Notes: generated by a model not told the origin, from the sequence alone. 41,251 bases of DNA from an uncultured Burkholderiales bacterium (GCA_937891665.1 CALAGS010000214.1:1-41251); one strand, 5' to 3'; shown: positions 25,233 through 34,657, counted from the first letter of the stretch. Numbers and translations: made by a program.

Positions 25233-26516
25233 ATGGATGAAGCACTGCGAAGCCATGCACCTATGAAAGAACACCCCATCCACTGGGAGACCAGTGGCAC
25301 CAGTCGAATTCCGTTTGCTGTTTACACCCAAGAAGACATTCACGCCAAAGAGTTGGAACGTTTTTTTTACAAAGCTCACTGGAGTTATGTCGGCTTAGAA
25401 GCAGAAATACCCAATGCGGGTGATTTCAAGCGAACATCGATTGGAGAGCGTTCTGTGATCATGACGCGCAGTCAAGATGGTCAAGTTCATGTGGTCGAAA
25501 ATGTGTGTGCACACCGTGGCATGGCATTTTGCCGCGAGCGCCATGGCAACAAAAAAGAATTGGTCTGTCCTTACCACCAGTGGAGCTATGCGCTGGATGG
25601 TAAATTGCAGGGCGTGCCATTCAGGCGCGGCGTTCGCCAAGACGGAAAAGTCAATGGCGGCATGCCGGCAGATTTTGATCCCAAAGATCATGGCCTGAAT
25701 GCGTTGAAAGTAGCCTCGCGAGGCGGCGTGGTGTTTGCTTCCTTTGACCCTGAAGTAGAGAGCCTGGAAGAATTCATGGGACCCACCATCCTTCAGTACT
25801 TTGATCGTTTGTTCAATGGTCGCCAACTGAAAATTCTGGGCTACAACAAGCAACGCATTCCAGGCAACTGGAAGCTTATGCAAGAGAATATCAAAGACCC
25901 TTACCACCCCGGTTTGTTGCACACTTGGTTTGTCACCTTTGGGCTATGGCGAGCAGACAATAAAAGCGAACTTCGCATGGATGAGCACCATCGGCATGCG
26001 GCCATGATTTCAACCCGCGGTTCTGCGGGGCAAGCCACAGGCCAAGCATCCGATGTGACGCAAGTGAGCAGTTTCAAAGCCAGCATGCAATTGCACGACC
26101 CTAGCTTCTTAGACATCGTGCCAGAGGCATGGTGGGGCGGGCCAACTGCGGTCATGATGACTTTGTTTCCCAGTGTCATTTTTCAGCAGCAAGTGAACAG
26201 CGTATCAACGCGCCACATTCAGCCCGCCGGCCATGGTGCATTCGACTTTGTCTGGACTCATTTTGGCTTTGAAGACGACACAGAAGAGATGACAGAGCGG
26301 CGTTTGCGCCAAGCCAACTTGTTTGGGCCGGCCGGCTTTGTGTCTGCAGATGATGGTGAAGTGATTGAGTTTTCTCAACAAGCCTTTGAAAGCAAACCTC
26401 AGCATCGCACCTTGGCCGAGTTAGGTGGGCGCGATGTTGAAGAAACAGAGCACATGGTCACAGAAACACTCATTCGCGGCATGTACAAGTACTGGCGCAA
26501 AGTGATGGAGAACTGA
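25233..26516 (+). CDS. nagG: Ring-hydroxylating oxygenase large subunit, salicylate 5-hydroxylase-like
   Basis: Terminal oxygenase alpha subunit of 427 residues that adds oxygen to an aromatic acid. The Rieske [2Fe-2S] ligands are C92-x-H94 ([15 protein letters not shown]) and C112-x2-H115 (VCPYHQW). Catalytic iron site: H225 and H230 with D222 in [14 protein letters not shown]. The wording of [56 protein letters not shown] and [14 protein letters not shown] matches NagG, the salicylate 5-hydroxylase that makes gentisate, as I remember it. An in-frame ATG at 25263 is an alternative start. Stop-to-start spacing to the beta subunit is two bases. Confidence 0.9.
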   Translation: MDEALRSHAPMKEHPIHWETSGTSRIPFAVYTQEDIHAKELERFFYKAHWSYVGLEAEIPNAGDFKRTSIGERSVIMTRSQDGQVHVVENVCAHRGMAFCRERHGNKKELVCPYHQWSYALDGKLQGVPFRRGVRQDGKVNGGMPADFDPKDHGLNALKVASRGGVVFASFDPEVESLEEFMGPTILQYFDRLFNGRQLKILGYNKQRIPGNWKLMQENIKDPYHPGLLHTWFVTFGLWRADNKSELRMDEHHRHAAMISTRGSAGQATGQASDVTQVSSFKASMQLHDPSFLDIVPEAWWGGPTAVMMTLFPSVIFQQQVNSVSTRHIQPAGHGAFDFVWTHFGFEDDTEEMTERRLRQANLFGPAGFVSADDGEVIEFSQQAFESKPQHRTLAELGGRDVEETEHMVTETLIRGMYKYWRKVMEN

Positions 26517-26518
26517 TC

Positions 26519-26992
26519 ATGGTGGACATGCAAACTTGGTTTGGCATTCAACAACTCTATGTTGATTACACCAGCGCAGTGGACAGTGGAAAATGGGATT
26601 TGTGGCCAGAATTTTTCACTGAAAAGTGTGTCTACAAACTTCAGCCTCGCGAGAATCACGAGCGGGGTTTTCCTCTGGCCACCTTGTCGCTCACCAGCAA
26701 AGGCATGCTCAAAGACCGAGTCTATGGCATTTCCGAAACTTTGTTCCATGACCCCTATTACCAACGACATGTGGTGGGCGCGCCCGTCGTGCGCAAAGTA
26801 GAACAAGGCCGTATTTTCAGTGAAGCCAACTACGCAGTTTTTCGCACCAAACTCGACAAAGCGTCGACCGTTTTCAATGTGGGCCGCTACCTTGACATCA
26901 TTGTTCAAACGCCAGAGGGCTTTAAATTTGAAGAGCGCCTTTGCATCTATGACAGTGAGATGATTCCTAACTCCATCATTTATCCCATCTAA
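26519..26992 (+). CDS. nagH: Ring-hydroxylating oxygenase small subunit
   Basis: Beta subunit of 157 residues with the NTF2-like cone fold typical of aromatic oxygenase small subunits; structural rather than catalytic. Its start [43 protein letters not shown] in part, with [10 protein letters not shown] and the end [16 protein letters not shown], is close to NagH. A GGAG lies eight bases before ATG 26519, inside the end of the large-subunit gene, and the next gene follows the stop by two bases. The three genes are one transcription unit. Confidence 0.9.
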   Translation: MVDMQTWFGIQQLYVDYTSAVDSGKWDLWPEFFTEKCVYKLQPRENHERGFPLATLSLTSKGMLKDRVYGISETLFHDPYYQRHVVGAPVVRKVEQGRIFSEANYAVFRTKLDKASTVFNVGRYLDIIVQTPEGFKFEERLCIYDSEMIPNSIIYPI

Positions 26993-26994
26993 AC

Positions 26995-27315
26995 ATGAGC
27001 AACTGGATTGACGTAGTCGCTGAGGCTGATTTATTTGAAGGTGCAGGCATTGCTGTTACCCCGCTGAATTTCGACATCGCTATTTTCAAAGTGGACGATG
27101 GCGTGTTTGCAATCAACAATGAATGCAGTCATGGCAATGCCAAACTTTGCGAAGGTTTCGTCGAAGGCAACTTTGTGGAGTGCCCTTTTCACCAAGCACT
27201 TTTTGATGTGCGCGATGGCTCCATTGCATGCGGCCCAGCCACAGAGCCTGCCAAAGCATGGCCCGTCAAAATTGAGAACGGGCGGGTCTTTTTAGATTTG
27301 GCAGCCAATGCCTGA
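26995..27315 (+). CDS. nagAb: Rieske-type ferredoxin of the ring hydroxylase
   Basis: Soluble electron carrier of 106 residues that passes electrons from a reductase to the oxygenase. It has the Rieske motif C-x-H (ECSHGNAKLCEG) and C-x2-H (VECPFHQALFDV). The C-terminus KAWPVKIENGRVFLDLA is typical of NagAb/NahAb ferredoxins. The ferredoxin reductase (NagAa) normally needed by such three-component systems is not present on either side; the next gene is convergent and unrelated. Confidence 0.92.
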   Translation: MSNWIDVVAEADLFEGAGIAVTPLNFDIAIFKVDDGVFAINNECSHGNAKLCEGFVEGNFVECPFHQALFDVRDGSIACGPATEPAKAWPVKIENGRVFLDLAANA

Positions 27316-27343
27316 ATGGCAGATCTGCTAAGTCTAAATTCTG

Positions 27344-28135
27344 CTAAGTGGCAGACCAACTGGGTTTTCGTTTTTCGATGAACGCCTGCACGCCCTCGAG
27401 TGCCGCGTTGTCCATCATGTTGCAAGCCATGGTTTGAGACGCGTATTCGTAGGCTTTTCCAATGCCAGTTTCGAGTTGCATGTAAAACAACTCTTTGCCC
27501 ATGGCCAGCGCAACTTGAGGCTTTGAAAGAATTTTGGCAAGCAAGGTCTCTAGGCAGTCGTCGAGCTCCTCGGGAGAGGCAATTTGATTGATCAAGCCTT
27601 GCTTCAAAGCATCTTGCGCGCTTAAAAAATCGCCTGTGACCAGCATTTCAAAAGCGGCTTTGCGCGACACATTGCGAGACAAAGCCACACTGGGGGTGGC
27701 GCAAAACAAACCCAAATTGACGCCGCTAACTGCAAACTTGGCCTCCGAAGAAGCCACAGCCAAATCGCATTGCGCAACCAGTTGGCAGCCCGCAGCAGTG
27801 GCAATGCCTTGCACCTTGGCAATGACAGGGACTTGCAATTTTTGAATGCTCATCATCATTTGACCGCATTGCGAGAAGAGCTTTTGGTAGTAATCCATAG
27901 AGGGCTCAGCGCGCATTTGTCGAAGGTCATGCCCCGCACAAAAAGCTTTGCCAGACGCTGCAATAACAAGTACCCGCAGCTTCTGGCTTTTGGATAAATT
28001 GTCGAGCTCGCTTTGCAAGGCGGTCAGCATCTCTTCGCTCAATGCGTTGAAAGCGGCTGGCCGATTCAAGGTGAGGGTGCACACGCCGCGATCATCATCG
28101 TGCCGAAGAACCAAGGGAGCGTCTGGGGTTGTCAT
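27344..28135 (-). CDS. Crotonase-family protein lacking both catalytic glutamates
   Basis: Enoyl-CoA hydratase/isomerase superfamily protein of 263 residues. The CoA-binding and oxyanion-hole parts are normal: ALSEEMLTAL, FCAGHDLRQM, and GIATAAGCQLVAQCDLAVAS. In rat enoyl-CoA hydratase the catalytic Glu144 (GGGCELAMMCD) and Glu164 (FGQPEI) do the chemistry; here the aligned residues are Gln118 and Gly138 (FAVSGVNLG). It should bind acyl-CoA but not hydrate by the standard route; the pattern resembles the ECHDC3-like branch. Start at ATG 28135; the frame extends upstream to 28231 but overlaps the ligase gene. It is the last gene of a four-gene minus-strand unit, 19 bases after the ligase. Confidence 0.88.
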   Translation of the reverse strand: MTTPDAPLVLRHDDDRGVCTLTLNRPAAFNALSEEMLTALQSELDNLSKSQKLRVLVIAASGKAFCAGHDLRQMRAEPSMDYYQKLFSQCGQMMMSIQKLQVPVIAKVQGIATAAGCQLVAQCDLAVASSEAKFAVSGVNLGLFCATPSVALSRNVSRKAAFEMLVTGDFLSAQDALKQGLINQIASPEELDDCLETLLAKILSKPQVALAMGKELFYMQLETGIGKAYEYASQTMACNMMDNAALEGVQAFIEKRKPSWSAT

Positions 28136-28154
28136 GGTGATTACCTTTTTCAAT

Positions 28155-29795
28155 TCAGTTGGTTTTTTTGGCGCGTTCGCGCAGTTGGAATTTTTGTATT
28201 TTGCCTGTTGAGGTTTTTGGAATTTCCTCAAAGCGTATCTCTTTGGGTACTTTGTAGCTGGCTAACAAAGTTTTGCAATGCGCTATCAAGTCTGCTTGAG
28301 ACGCGGTGGCACCAGATTTGACCTCCACAAATGCCAAGGGCGTCTCACCCCATTTGGGATCTGGTTTGGCAACAACAGCGCATGCCAAAACAGACGGATG
28401 ACGGTAGATTGCGTCTTCTACTTCGAGAGAGCTGATGTTTTCACCGCCTGAGATGATGATGTCTTTGCTGCGATCTTTGATTTTCACGTAGCGATCGGGT
28501 TCCATCACGGCCAAGTCACCGGTGTGAAACCAGCCACCTGCAAATGCTTCTTGGGTAGCCTTTGGGTTTTTCAAATAGCCCTTCATGAGAATGTTGCCTT
28601 TGAACATGATCTCGCCCATGGTCACACCATCGGCAGGGCACTCTGCCATGGTTTCAGGGTCCATGACGGTCATGCCTTCTTGCAGGACATACCGAACACC
28701 TTGCCTGCCATTCAAGCGGGTTTGTTCTGTCAAACTTTCGTGAGCCCAAGACTCGCGTTTGACCGCAACGCTAGCAGGCCCATAAACTTCGGTGAGGCCA
28801 TAAACATGCGTGATGTCGAAACCAATTTTGGCCATGCCTTCAATCATGGCTGCGGGTGGCGCGGCGCCTGCCACCATGCCTCTCACTTGCTGGTCAATGC
28901 CAGCCCGCATGCTTTCGGGGGCGTTGTAGATCAGGCTGTGAACGATGGGGGCAGCGCAGTAGTGATTGACGCCGTGTTCGCGCATGGCATCTAAGATGGG
29001 CTGAGCTTCGACTCGGCGCAAACACACATGGGTGCCAGCCTGCATGGCCACTGTCCACGGAAAGCACCAGCCGTTGCAATGGAACATGGGCAAGGTCCAC
29101 AAATAAGTGGGAAAGTGCGGCATGGTCCAAGTGGCCACATTGCTCACAGCGTTCAGGTAAGCGCCGCGGTGATGCGTGACAACACCTTTGGGATCGCCAG
29201 TGGTGCCGCTGGTGTAGCTGACGGCAATGGCGTCCCACTCGTTTTGCGGGCCTTCTAATCTGGACAAGGGTTCGTGCGATGCGAGCCAGGCTTCATATTC
29301 ATATTGCCCTAGCTGCTCCCCGGGACCCGTGTATTCAGAGTCGCAAACATCGACCACCACAATAGACCTGCCGAATTGGGTTTTCAAAATGTCCAAGGCT
29401 TTGGCCATGACAGGCGCAAACTCGCGATCTGTAATGAGCACAGCGCACTCGCAATGATTAAGCTGCCAGGCAATCAGAGCGGCATCAAGCCGAGTGTTGA
29501 GCGGATTGAGTACCGCATTAAGAGCAGGCACCGCATAGTGAACTTCTAACATCTCTGGGGTGTTGGGCAGCATGGCGCTGACCGTGGTGCCGCGAGCGAC
29601 GCCCAGTGATTGAAGTGCAGCGGCAAGCCGTGCAGATCTGTCTCGCGTTTGGGCCCAAGTGTATTTTCGGTGGCCATGGACAACCGAACTTAAATCGCCA
29701 AAGATCTCGGCACTTCGCTCCACAAAACTCACTGGTGAAAGCGCCGTGAAATTGGCTGAATTGGGATCTAGGTCTTGATCAAAGATGTTGGTCAT
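28155..29795 (-). CDS. AMP-forming acyl-CoA synthetase
   Basis: Activates a short- or medium-chain carboxylic acid to its CoA thioester through an acyl-AMP. In 546 residues the signatures are the P-loop-like YTSGTTGDPKGVV, the adenylation motif GLTEVYGP, GWFHTGDLAVMEPDRYVKIKDRSKDII in part, and the C-terminal lysine in TSTGKIQKFQLR. The form resembles the DmdB/AAE-like ligases (butyrate- or 3-methylthiopropionate-type), but substrate choice cannot be fixed. ATG 29795 overlaps the metY stop as ATGA, so translation is coupled to MetY. Confidence 0.92.
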   Translation of the reverse strand: MTNIFDQDLDPNSANFTALSPVSFVERSAEIFGDLSSVVHGHRKYTWAQTRDRSARLAAALQSLGVARGTTVSAMLPNTPEMLEVHYAVPALNAVLNPLNTRLDAALIAWQLNHCECAVLITDREFAPVMAKALDILKTQFGRSIVVVDVCDSEYTGPGEQLGQYEYEAWLASHEPLSRLEGPQNEWDAIAVSYTSGTTGDPKGVVTHHRGAYLNAVSNVATWTMPHFPTYLWTLPMFHCNGWCFPWTVAMQAGTHVCLRRVEAQPILDAMREHGVNHYCAAPIVHSLIYNAPESMRAGIDQQVRGMVAGAAPPAAMIEGMAKIGFDITHVYGLTEVYGPASVAVKRESWAHESLTEQTRLNGRQGVRYVLQEGMTVMDPETMAECPADGVTMGEIMFKGNILMKGYLKNPKATQEAFAGGWFHTGDLAVMEPDRYVKIKDRSKDIIISGGENISSLEVEDAIYRHPSVLACAVVAKPDPKWGETPLAFVEVKSGATASQADLIAHCKTLLASYKVPKEIRFEEIPKTSTGKIQKFQLRERAKKTN

Positions 29796-31099
29796 TTTGA
29801 AATTCCATGAACGGTTGTTTGGCTGGCTGCATTCAAGGCTTGATCAATGTCCCACAAAATATCATCGATGTGTTCTAGGCCCACCGAAATTCGAATCATG
29901 TCGGGGCCAACACCAGCAGCCAATTGTTGTTCCTCATTGAGTTGTCGATGCGTGGTACTGGCGGGGTGACTAATGAGGGTGCGGGTATCGCCAATATTGA
30001 CCAAGTGGCTCATGAAGCGTGCTGCTTCAATGAACTTTACCCCTTGCTCTAAGCCACCTTTGACACCAAAAGCCAGTAAGCCCGATGCACCTCGCATTTG
30101 TTTTTGGACCAATGCATGTTGGGGGTGGTCTGGCAAACCTGGGTAATTAACCCAAGCCACACGCGGATCACTTTGTAAAAATTGGGCCACAGCCAAAGCA
30201 TTGCTGCAGTGCCTTTCCATGCGCAAAGGCAGTGTTTCAACGCCCTGCAAAATTTGCCAAGCGCTCATGGGACTAAGGGATGCGCCATAGACCCTGAGGC
30301 ATTCCATGCGACAGCGCATGGTGAAGCCAAAGTCACCAAAGGTTTCATAAAACTTCACACCGTGGTAGCCCGGTGAAGGCTCGGTCATGCCCGGAAATTT
30401 GCCGTTGTCCCAGGGAAACTTGCCGCTTTCTACAATGACACCGCCCAAGGTGGTGCCATGACCCGCTAAATACTTGGTGGCTGAGTGCACCACCACATCA
30501 GCGCCAAATGCAATCGGATTGCACAGAAACGGACTGGGTACGGTGTTGTCAATGATGAGGGGCAGGCCATGCGCATGGGCAACATCGGCAATGGCTGCAA
30601 TGTCTAGAACCAACATGCTCGGATTGCCCAAGCTTTCGGCAAAAATGGCGCGGGTGTTGGGCTGAATGGCAGCCGCAAAGGCATCGGCCTTGCTGGCGTC
30701 TACAAACGTGGTTTGAATGCCAAACTTGGCCAAGCTAACAGCCAGTAAAGTGACGGAGCCTCCATACAAAGCGCTGGCTGCCACCACATGATCGCCCGAT
30801 TGCAAAATGGTCATGAGCGCCATCGATTCAGCAGCCATGCCCGATGCAGAGGCAACGCCAGCTCTGCCGCCTTCTAGCGCAGCCACACGTTCTTCCAGCA
30901 CTGCAACGGTAGGGTTGCTAAGTCTTGAGTAAACATTGCCAAAGGTTTGGAGGTTGAACAAAGAGGCTGCATGGTCAGCGCTGTCAAACACAAAGCTGCT
31001 GGTTTGATAGATGGGCAGGGCACGTGCACCGGTGGCGGCATCGGGAATTTGGCCAGCGTGAATGGCCAATGTTTCGGGGCGAAAGTTGTGGTCGCTCAT
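29792..31099 (-). CDS. metY: O-acetylhomoserine sulfhydrylase-type enzyme
   Basis: PLP enzyme of the Cys/Met metabolism family that would join sulfide (or methanethiol) to O-acetyl-L-homoserine, giving homocysteine (or methionine). About 435 residues. Start FRPETLAIHAGQIPDAATGARALPIYQTSSFVF in part and the YSRLSNPTVAVLEERVAALEGG block are standard; the PLP lysine lies in VVVHSATKYLAGHGTTLGG, and LISHPASTTHRQL with ISVGLEHIDDI close the fold. ATG 31099 is preferred over TTG 31111. It starts nine bases after the CoA-binding gene and overlaps the ligase gene by four bases. Confidence 0.93.
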   Translation of the reverse strand: MSDHNFRPETLAIHAGQIPDAATGARALPIYQTSSFVFDSADHAASLFNLQTFGNVYSRLSNPTVAVLEERVAALEGGRAGVASASGMAAESMALMTILQSGDHVVAASALYGGSVTLLAVSLAKFGIQTTFVDASKADAFAAAIQPNTRAIFAESLGNPSMLVLDIAAIADVAHAHGLPLIIDNTVPSPFLCNPIAFGADVVVHSATKYLAGHGTTLGGVIVESGKFPWDNGKFPGMTEPSPGYHGVKFYETFGDFGFTMRCRMECLRVYGASLSPMSAWQILQGVETLPLRMERHCSNALAVAQFLQSDPRVAWVNYPGLPDHPQHALVQKQMRGASGLLAFGVKGGLEQGVKFIEAARFMSHLVNIGDTRTLISHPASTTHRQLNEEQQLAAGVGPDMIRISVGLEHIDDILWDIDQALNAASQTTVHGISK

Positions 31100-31107
31100 G
31101 CTGAGGC

Positions 31108-31596
31108 TCAATCTATGGGACGTTTTGCAGAGATGATGCCGGTGTTGACCCCGACCCAGTTGAGCCCGCCAAAAATTCGAGCATGTTCAATTTTGACGCA
31201 GCGATTGGTGACAGAAAGCCTGCCTTGCTTGAGAAACAATTCACTCGCTTCACTGTTTTCCACACCAAGTTGCTGCCACAAACAGGCCGCGCCAATTTGA
31301 AATGCCTCTTGAGCAATCGGCAAGACGTCTTCGGTTTTGCGAAAGACATCCACCATGTCAACGGGTTCTGGAATATCTAGCAGGCTGGCGTAGCACTTTT
31401 GCCCCAGAATATCTTCTGCAGGAAACTGGCCTTGACCTGCATACCGTGGATTCACAGGAATGATTCTGTAACCATGCTCTTGCATGTACTTGGCTGCAAA
31501 ATAGCTAGGTCGATTCCACTGAGCTGAGAGTCCTACAACCGCAATGGTTTTTGCAGACTTCAATATTTGCCTCAATTGAGGGATGTCGTTGTGCAT
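31108..31596 (-). CDS. CoA-binding-domain protein (YccU-like)
   Basis: A 162-residue protein made of a single Rossmann-like CoA-binding domain, as in the N-terminus of succinyl-CoA synthetase alpha. The signature TIAVVGLSAQWNRPSYFAAKYMQEHGYRIIPVNPRY in part is typical of the YccU family, with later EPVDMVDVFRKTEDVLPIAQEAF. The biochemical role of the family is not established. It is the first gene of the metY-ligase-crotonase unit. The ATG is at 31596, divergent from malonyl-CoA decarboxylase across about 130 bases. Confidence 0.88.
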   Translation of the reverse strand: MHNDIPQLRQILKSAKTIAVVGLSAQWNRPSYFAAKYMQEHGYRIIPVNPRYAGQGQFPAEDILGQKCYASLLDIPEPVDMVDVFRKTEDVLPIAQEAFQIGAACLWQQLGVENSEASELFLKQGRLSVTNRCVKIEHARIFGGLNWVGVNTGIISAKRPID

Positions 31597-31728
31597 TTTT
31601 GAATGACCTTGATCGAATAATGAGCGTTTTCCCTAGCTTTGTGGTGCGCCAACAATTCCAAGCAATATGTTGATTGCCCCTCTCACATCTTACCCGTATC
31701 ATTTCTAAAAGCACACACTAGGATCATC

Positions 31729-33006
31729 ATGTTTGAACGGTTCACCAAAGCCAAATCACTTGAATCCGCCCAAAAAATTGCGCTAAGCTTGCTTTCGGAG
31801 AAAGGCGAAGCCAATGCACAAAGCATTGCGACTAAGTTTGTAGAACAGTTCCAACTTTTGGACAAGCCAGACCAGCTGAAATTCTTTGAATTTCTAGCCC
31901 ACAAATTCAGTCCCGATCCCATCGATGTTTTACAAGCTGCTCAGCTGTATGCCGATAAATACGATGATGAAAGTCTAGTAGCCCTTTTCAAAATAGTCGA
32001 GCCTGCCAGACAAGAATTGTTGCGCCGAATCAATAGAGCACCCAATGGAACGCAAACCATTGTCCGCATGAGGGAGCAGCTGTTAACGCACACTAAAATT
32101 AAGTCTGGCTTAAAGGCAGTTGATGCAGACATGCAGCACTTACTGAACTCTTGGTTCAATCCCGGATTTTTGGAGTTGCACGAAATCACATGGTCTTCAC
32201 CTGCGCTTTTGTTAGAAAAAATCATTCAACATGAATCGGTCCATGCCATTGATGGATGGGACGATTTGAGGCGCCGACTGCAACCCGACCGCCGTTGTTA
32301 TGCCTTCTTTCACCCCCAGTTGCCTGGAGAGCCTTTGATTTTTGTCGAGGTTGCTTTGGTGACGACCATCTCAAAAGAAGTCGGCCCCTTACTGGATAAG
32401 AAGTCTGAATCACTCGATTCCAAAAAATTCAAGACCGCTATTTTTTACTCCATCAGTAACTGCCAGCCTGGACTGCGTGGCATTTCACTCGGTAATTTTT
32501 TGATCAAGCGAGTGGCCGAAAAAATTCTGCAAGAAATTCCCAGTGTTAAAACCTTTTGCACCTTGTCGCCGGTACCCGGATTTAATAAATGGTTAGATGC
32601 TTTGCCAGGATCGCCCGCATTGGAAGCCTTGGAAGATAAAAAGGGCAAAATTGCACAGTCATTGAAAGTACTGATGAAAGACGGCGAGTGGTCAAAACGC
32701 TTGTCCAAAGCTTGGACGCCAGCCTCGGCCAGAGCCGAAGAAAAAACAGCCCTCATGCATCTGTGCTTCATTTACCTGACTCAATTTGTGCACAAGTCTT
32801 CTGGCGATTCTGTGGCCAAGTTTCATTTGGCCAATGGGGCAAAACTGCACGATATCAATTGGGCGGCTGATCTGTCTAAAAAGGGCATGGCACAGTCCAG
32901 TGCCATGATGGTGAACTATTTGTACGAACTGAATGCAGTGGAAGACAACCATGAGAAGTTTGTCAAAAAAGAAGTTGTTTTCAGCAGAGGTTTGAGCTCG
33001 CTTTGA
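31729..33006 (+). CDS. Malonyl-CoA decarboxylase
   Basis: Decarboxylates malonyl-CoA to acetyl-CoA. The 425-residue product shows the helical N-terminal domain and the GNAT-like catalytic domain: HESVHAIDGWDDLRRRLQPDRRCYAFFHP in parts, FVEVALVTTIS, SNCQPGLRGISLGNFLIKRV, CTLSPVPGFNKWL and the late YLYELNAVEDNHEKF. His near KLHDINW and Ser in LSPVPGF are the probable catalytic pair known for the family. The frame is open upstream to 31639, but ATG 31729 (MFERFTKAKSLESAQ) fits the family start. It allows growth on malonate or recycles malonyl-CoA; no malonyl-CoA synthetase or malonate transporter is adjacent. Confidence 0.94.
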   Translation: MFERFTKAKSLESAQKIALSLLSEKGEANAQSIATKFVEQFQLLDKPDQLKFFEFLAHKFSPDPIDVLQAAQLYADKYDDESLVALFKIVEPARQELLRRINRAPNGTQTIVRMREQLLTHTKIKSGLKAVDADMQHLLNSWFNPGFLELHEITWSSPALLLEKIIQHESVHAIDGWDDLRRRLQPDRRCYAFFHPQLPGEPLIFVEVALVTTISKEVGPLLDKKSESLDSKKFKTAIFYSISNCQPGLRGISLGNFLIKRVAEKILQEIPSVKTFCTLSPVPGFNKWLDALPGSPALEALEDKKGKIAQSLKVLMKDGEWSKRLSKAWTPASARAEEKTALMHLCFIYLTQFVHKSSGDSVAKFHLANGAKLHDINWAADLSKKGMAQSSAMMVNYLYELNAVEDNHEKFVKKEVVFSRGLSSL

Positions 33007-33033
33007 CGCCCTGACTCGTTGGATAATGTGGGC

Positions 33034-34647
33034 ATGTCCCAAATAGAGATGCAGTCGCCTGCCATTGTTCTTTGCACCCTCAATGCAAAGTACATTCACG
33101 CCTCATTAGGACTTCGTTACCTCATGGCCAACATGGCGCGGCATGGCAGTCAAGATTTAGCGCAACAGACAGCCTTGACTGAATTTACCTTGGCCAGACC
33201 GACCCAAGACATGGCGCATGAGCTGCTGAACCAACTTGGACCTGAATTGCCAGAGCGGCCCCAAATCATTGGCTTTGGGGTGTACATCTGGAATGTGATT
33301 CAAACCACTGCACTTGTAAAGGCTCTTAAAGCTCAGCGGCCACGTGTCACCATCGTATTGGGTGGACCTGAAGTCAGTCACGAAACCGACTCCCAAGAAA
33401 TTGTTCAATTGTCAGACTTTGTCATTTCAGGTTGGGGTGATGTGAGCTTTCCCAAACTGTGTCTTGCATTGCTAAACGGCCCTAAGCCCTTGATGAAAAT
33501 GATTCAGGGCGAGCAACCCCCCTTGAGCGACATTGAGTTGCCTTACCGTGAATTTTCAGATGCCGATTTGGCAAATAGAGTGCTGTATGTGGAAGCCTCT
33601 AGAGGATGCCCCTTTAAATGCGAATTTTGTTTGAGCTCCTTAGACAAAACAGCATGGGCTTTTGATTTGAAACCTTTTCTTCAAGAATTGGACATTTTGT
33701 ACAGTCGGGGCGCTCGAAACTTCAAGTTTGTTGATCGTACATTCAACTTGAAAATTGAAGCATCCGCACAAATTTTGCAGTTCTTCCTTGACCGGCTTCA
33801 AAATGAATCTGCCCAAGGCTTGCTGGTTCATTTCGAGGTCATACCGGATCACTTGCCAGATCGTTTGAAAGAATTGATTTCACAATTTCCTCCTGGTGTT
33901 TTGCAGTTTGAGGTGGGCATCCAAAGCTTCAATGAAGAGGTGCAGCAGCGAATCTCAAGGCGACAAGACAATGCAAAAACAGAGGCCAATTTACGTTGGC
34001 TTCTAACTGAATCCAATGCGCATTTGCACACTGATTTAATTTTTGGCTTGCCAGGTGAAACCCTTCAAAGTTTTGCAGAAGGCTTTGACCGCCTTCTGGA
34101 CATAGGGCCTCAGGAAATCCAATTGGGTATCTTGAAGCGCTTGCGAGGTACCCCCTTGGCGCGTCACACAGAAACGCATGGCATGGTTTACGACCAGCAA
34201 CCGCCATATGTCATTAGACAAAACAATGCCATCGATAAAGAAAGCTTCGAGCGCTTTGCCAGACTGGCCAAGTACTGGGATTTGATCGCCAATTCCGGAC
34301 GCTTTAAACAAACGCTGCCCTTGATTTTGCAAGCGCATGGGCCGCATCATTCACCGTTTTGGGCGTTCATGTCATTTACAGATCATCTTTGGCAGCAAAC
34401 TCAAAAGACCTACGGCCTGACCCCTGAGGCGCTGGTCGATGCGGTGTTTGCTTATTTAACTGTTTCGCGCTTGCTTGATGAGTCCTTGGTTCGCAAGTCT
34501 TTGTTGAAAGATTATTTGGCCAGTGGCGCAAGAGGCCGTCCTATGTGCCTTGCGCATGAAAACTTGCCGTTGGGTGGCGATAGGCTGAGTTCAGGCCAAC
34601 ATAATTTGCGTGAGCGGCAAGACAGGCATGCTGATCTTCAGAAGTAA
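33034..34647 (+). CDS. B12-binding-domain radical SAM protein (DUF4080-type)
   Basis: Predicted radical S-adenosylmethionine enzyme of 537 residues. N-terminal B12-binding-like Rossmann domain (IVLCTLNAKYIHASLGLRYL, IIGFGVYIWN, IVLGGPEVSHE), then the iron-sulfur motif CPFKCEFC (SRGCPFKCEFCLSSLDKT), RNFKFVDRTFNLK and FEVGIQSFNEEVQQRISRRQ for the SAM barrel, and a C-terminal domain that resembles DUF4080. The substrate is unknown; relatives have been linked to methyl transfer on unactivated carbon. Start ATG 33034; a TTG at 33019 is possible. The gene ends 10 bases before modA. Confidence 0.9.
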   Translation: MSQIEMQSPAIVLCTLNAKYIHASLGLRYLMANMARHGSQDLAQQTALTEFTLARPTQDMAHELLNQLGPELPERPQIIGFGVYIWNVIQTTALVKALKAQRPRVTIVLGGPEVSHETDSQEIVQLSDFVISGWGDVSFPKLCLALLNGPKPLMKMIQGEQPPLSDIELPYREFSDADLANRVLYVEASRGCPFKCEFCLSSLDKTAWAFDLKPFLQELDILYSRGARNFKFVDRTFNLKIEASAQILQFFLDRLQNESAQGLLVHFEVIPDHLPDRLKELISQFPPGVLQFEVGIQSFNEEVQQRISRRQDNAKTEANLRWLLTESNAHLHTDLIFGLPGETLQSFAEGFDRLLDIGPQEIQLGILKRLRGTPLARHTETHGMVYDQQPPYVIRQNNAIDKESFERFARLAKYWDLIANSGRFKQTLPLILQAHGPHHSPFWAFMSFTDHLWQQTQKTYGLTPEALVDAVFAYLTVSRLLDESLVRKSLLKDYLASGARGRPMCLAHENLPLGGDRLSSGQHNLRERQDRHADLQK

Positions 34648-34657
34648 GGGCCAATCT

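Noticed and set aside
27324..27349. Ten-base direct repeat TCTGCTAAGT at 27324 and 27340
   Set aside because: Two copies only, overlapping the crotonase stop; no terminal repeats, integrase or known site nearby.
27344..31111. A full DMSP/3-methylthiopropionate demethylation pathway (DmdB, DmdD plus MetY)
   Set aside because: The crotonase lacks both catalytic glutamates that DmdD uses, and no DmdA or DmdC gene is present; kept only as a speculative remark.
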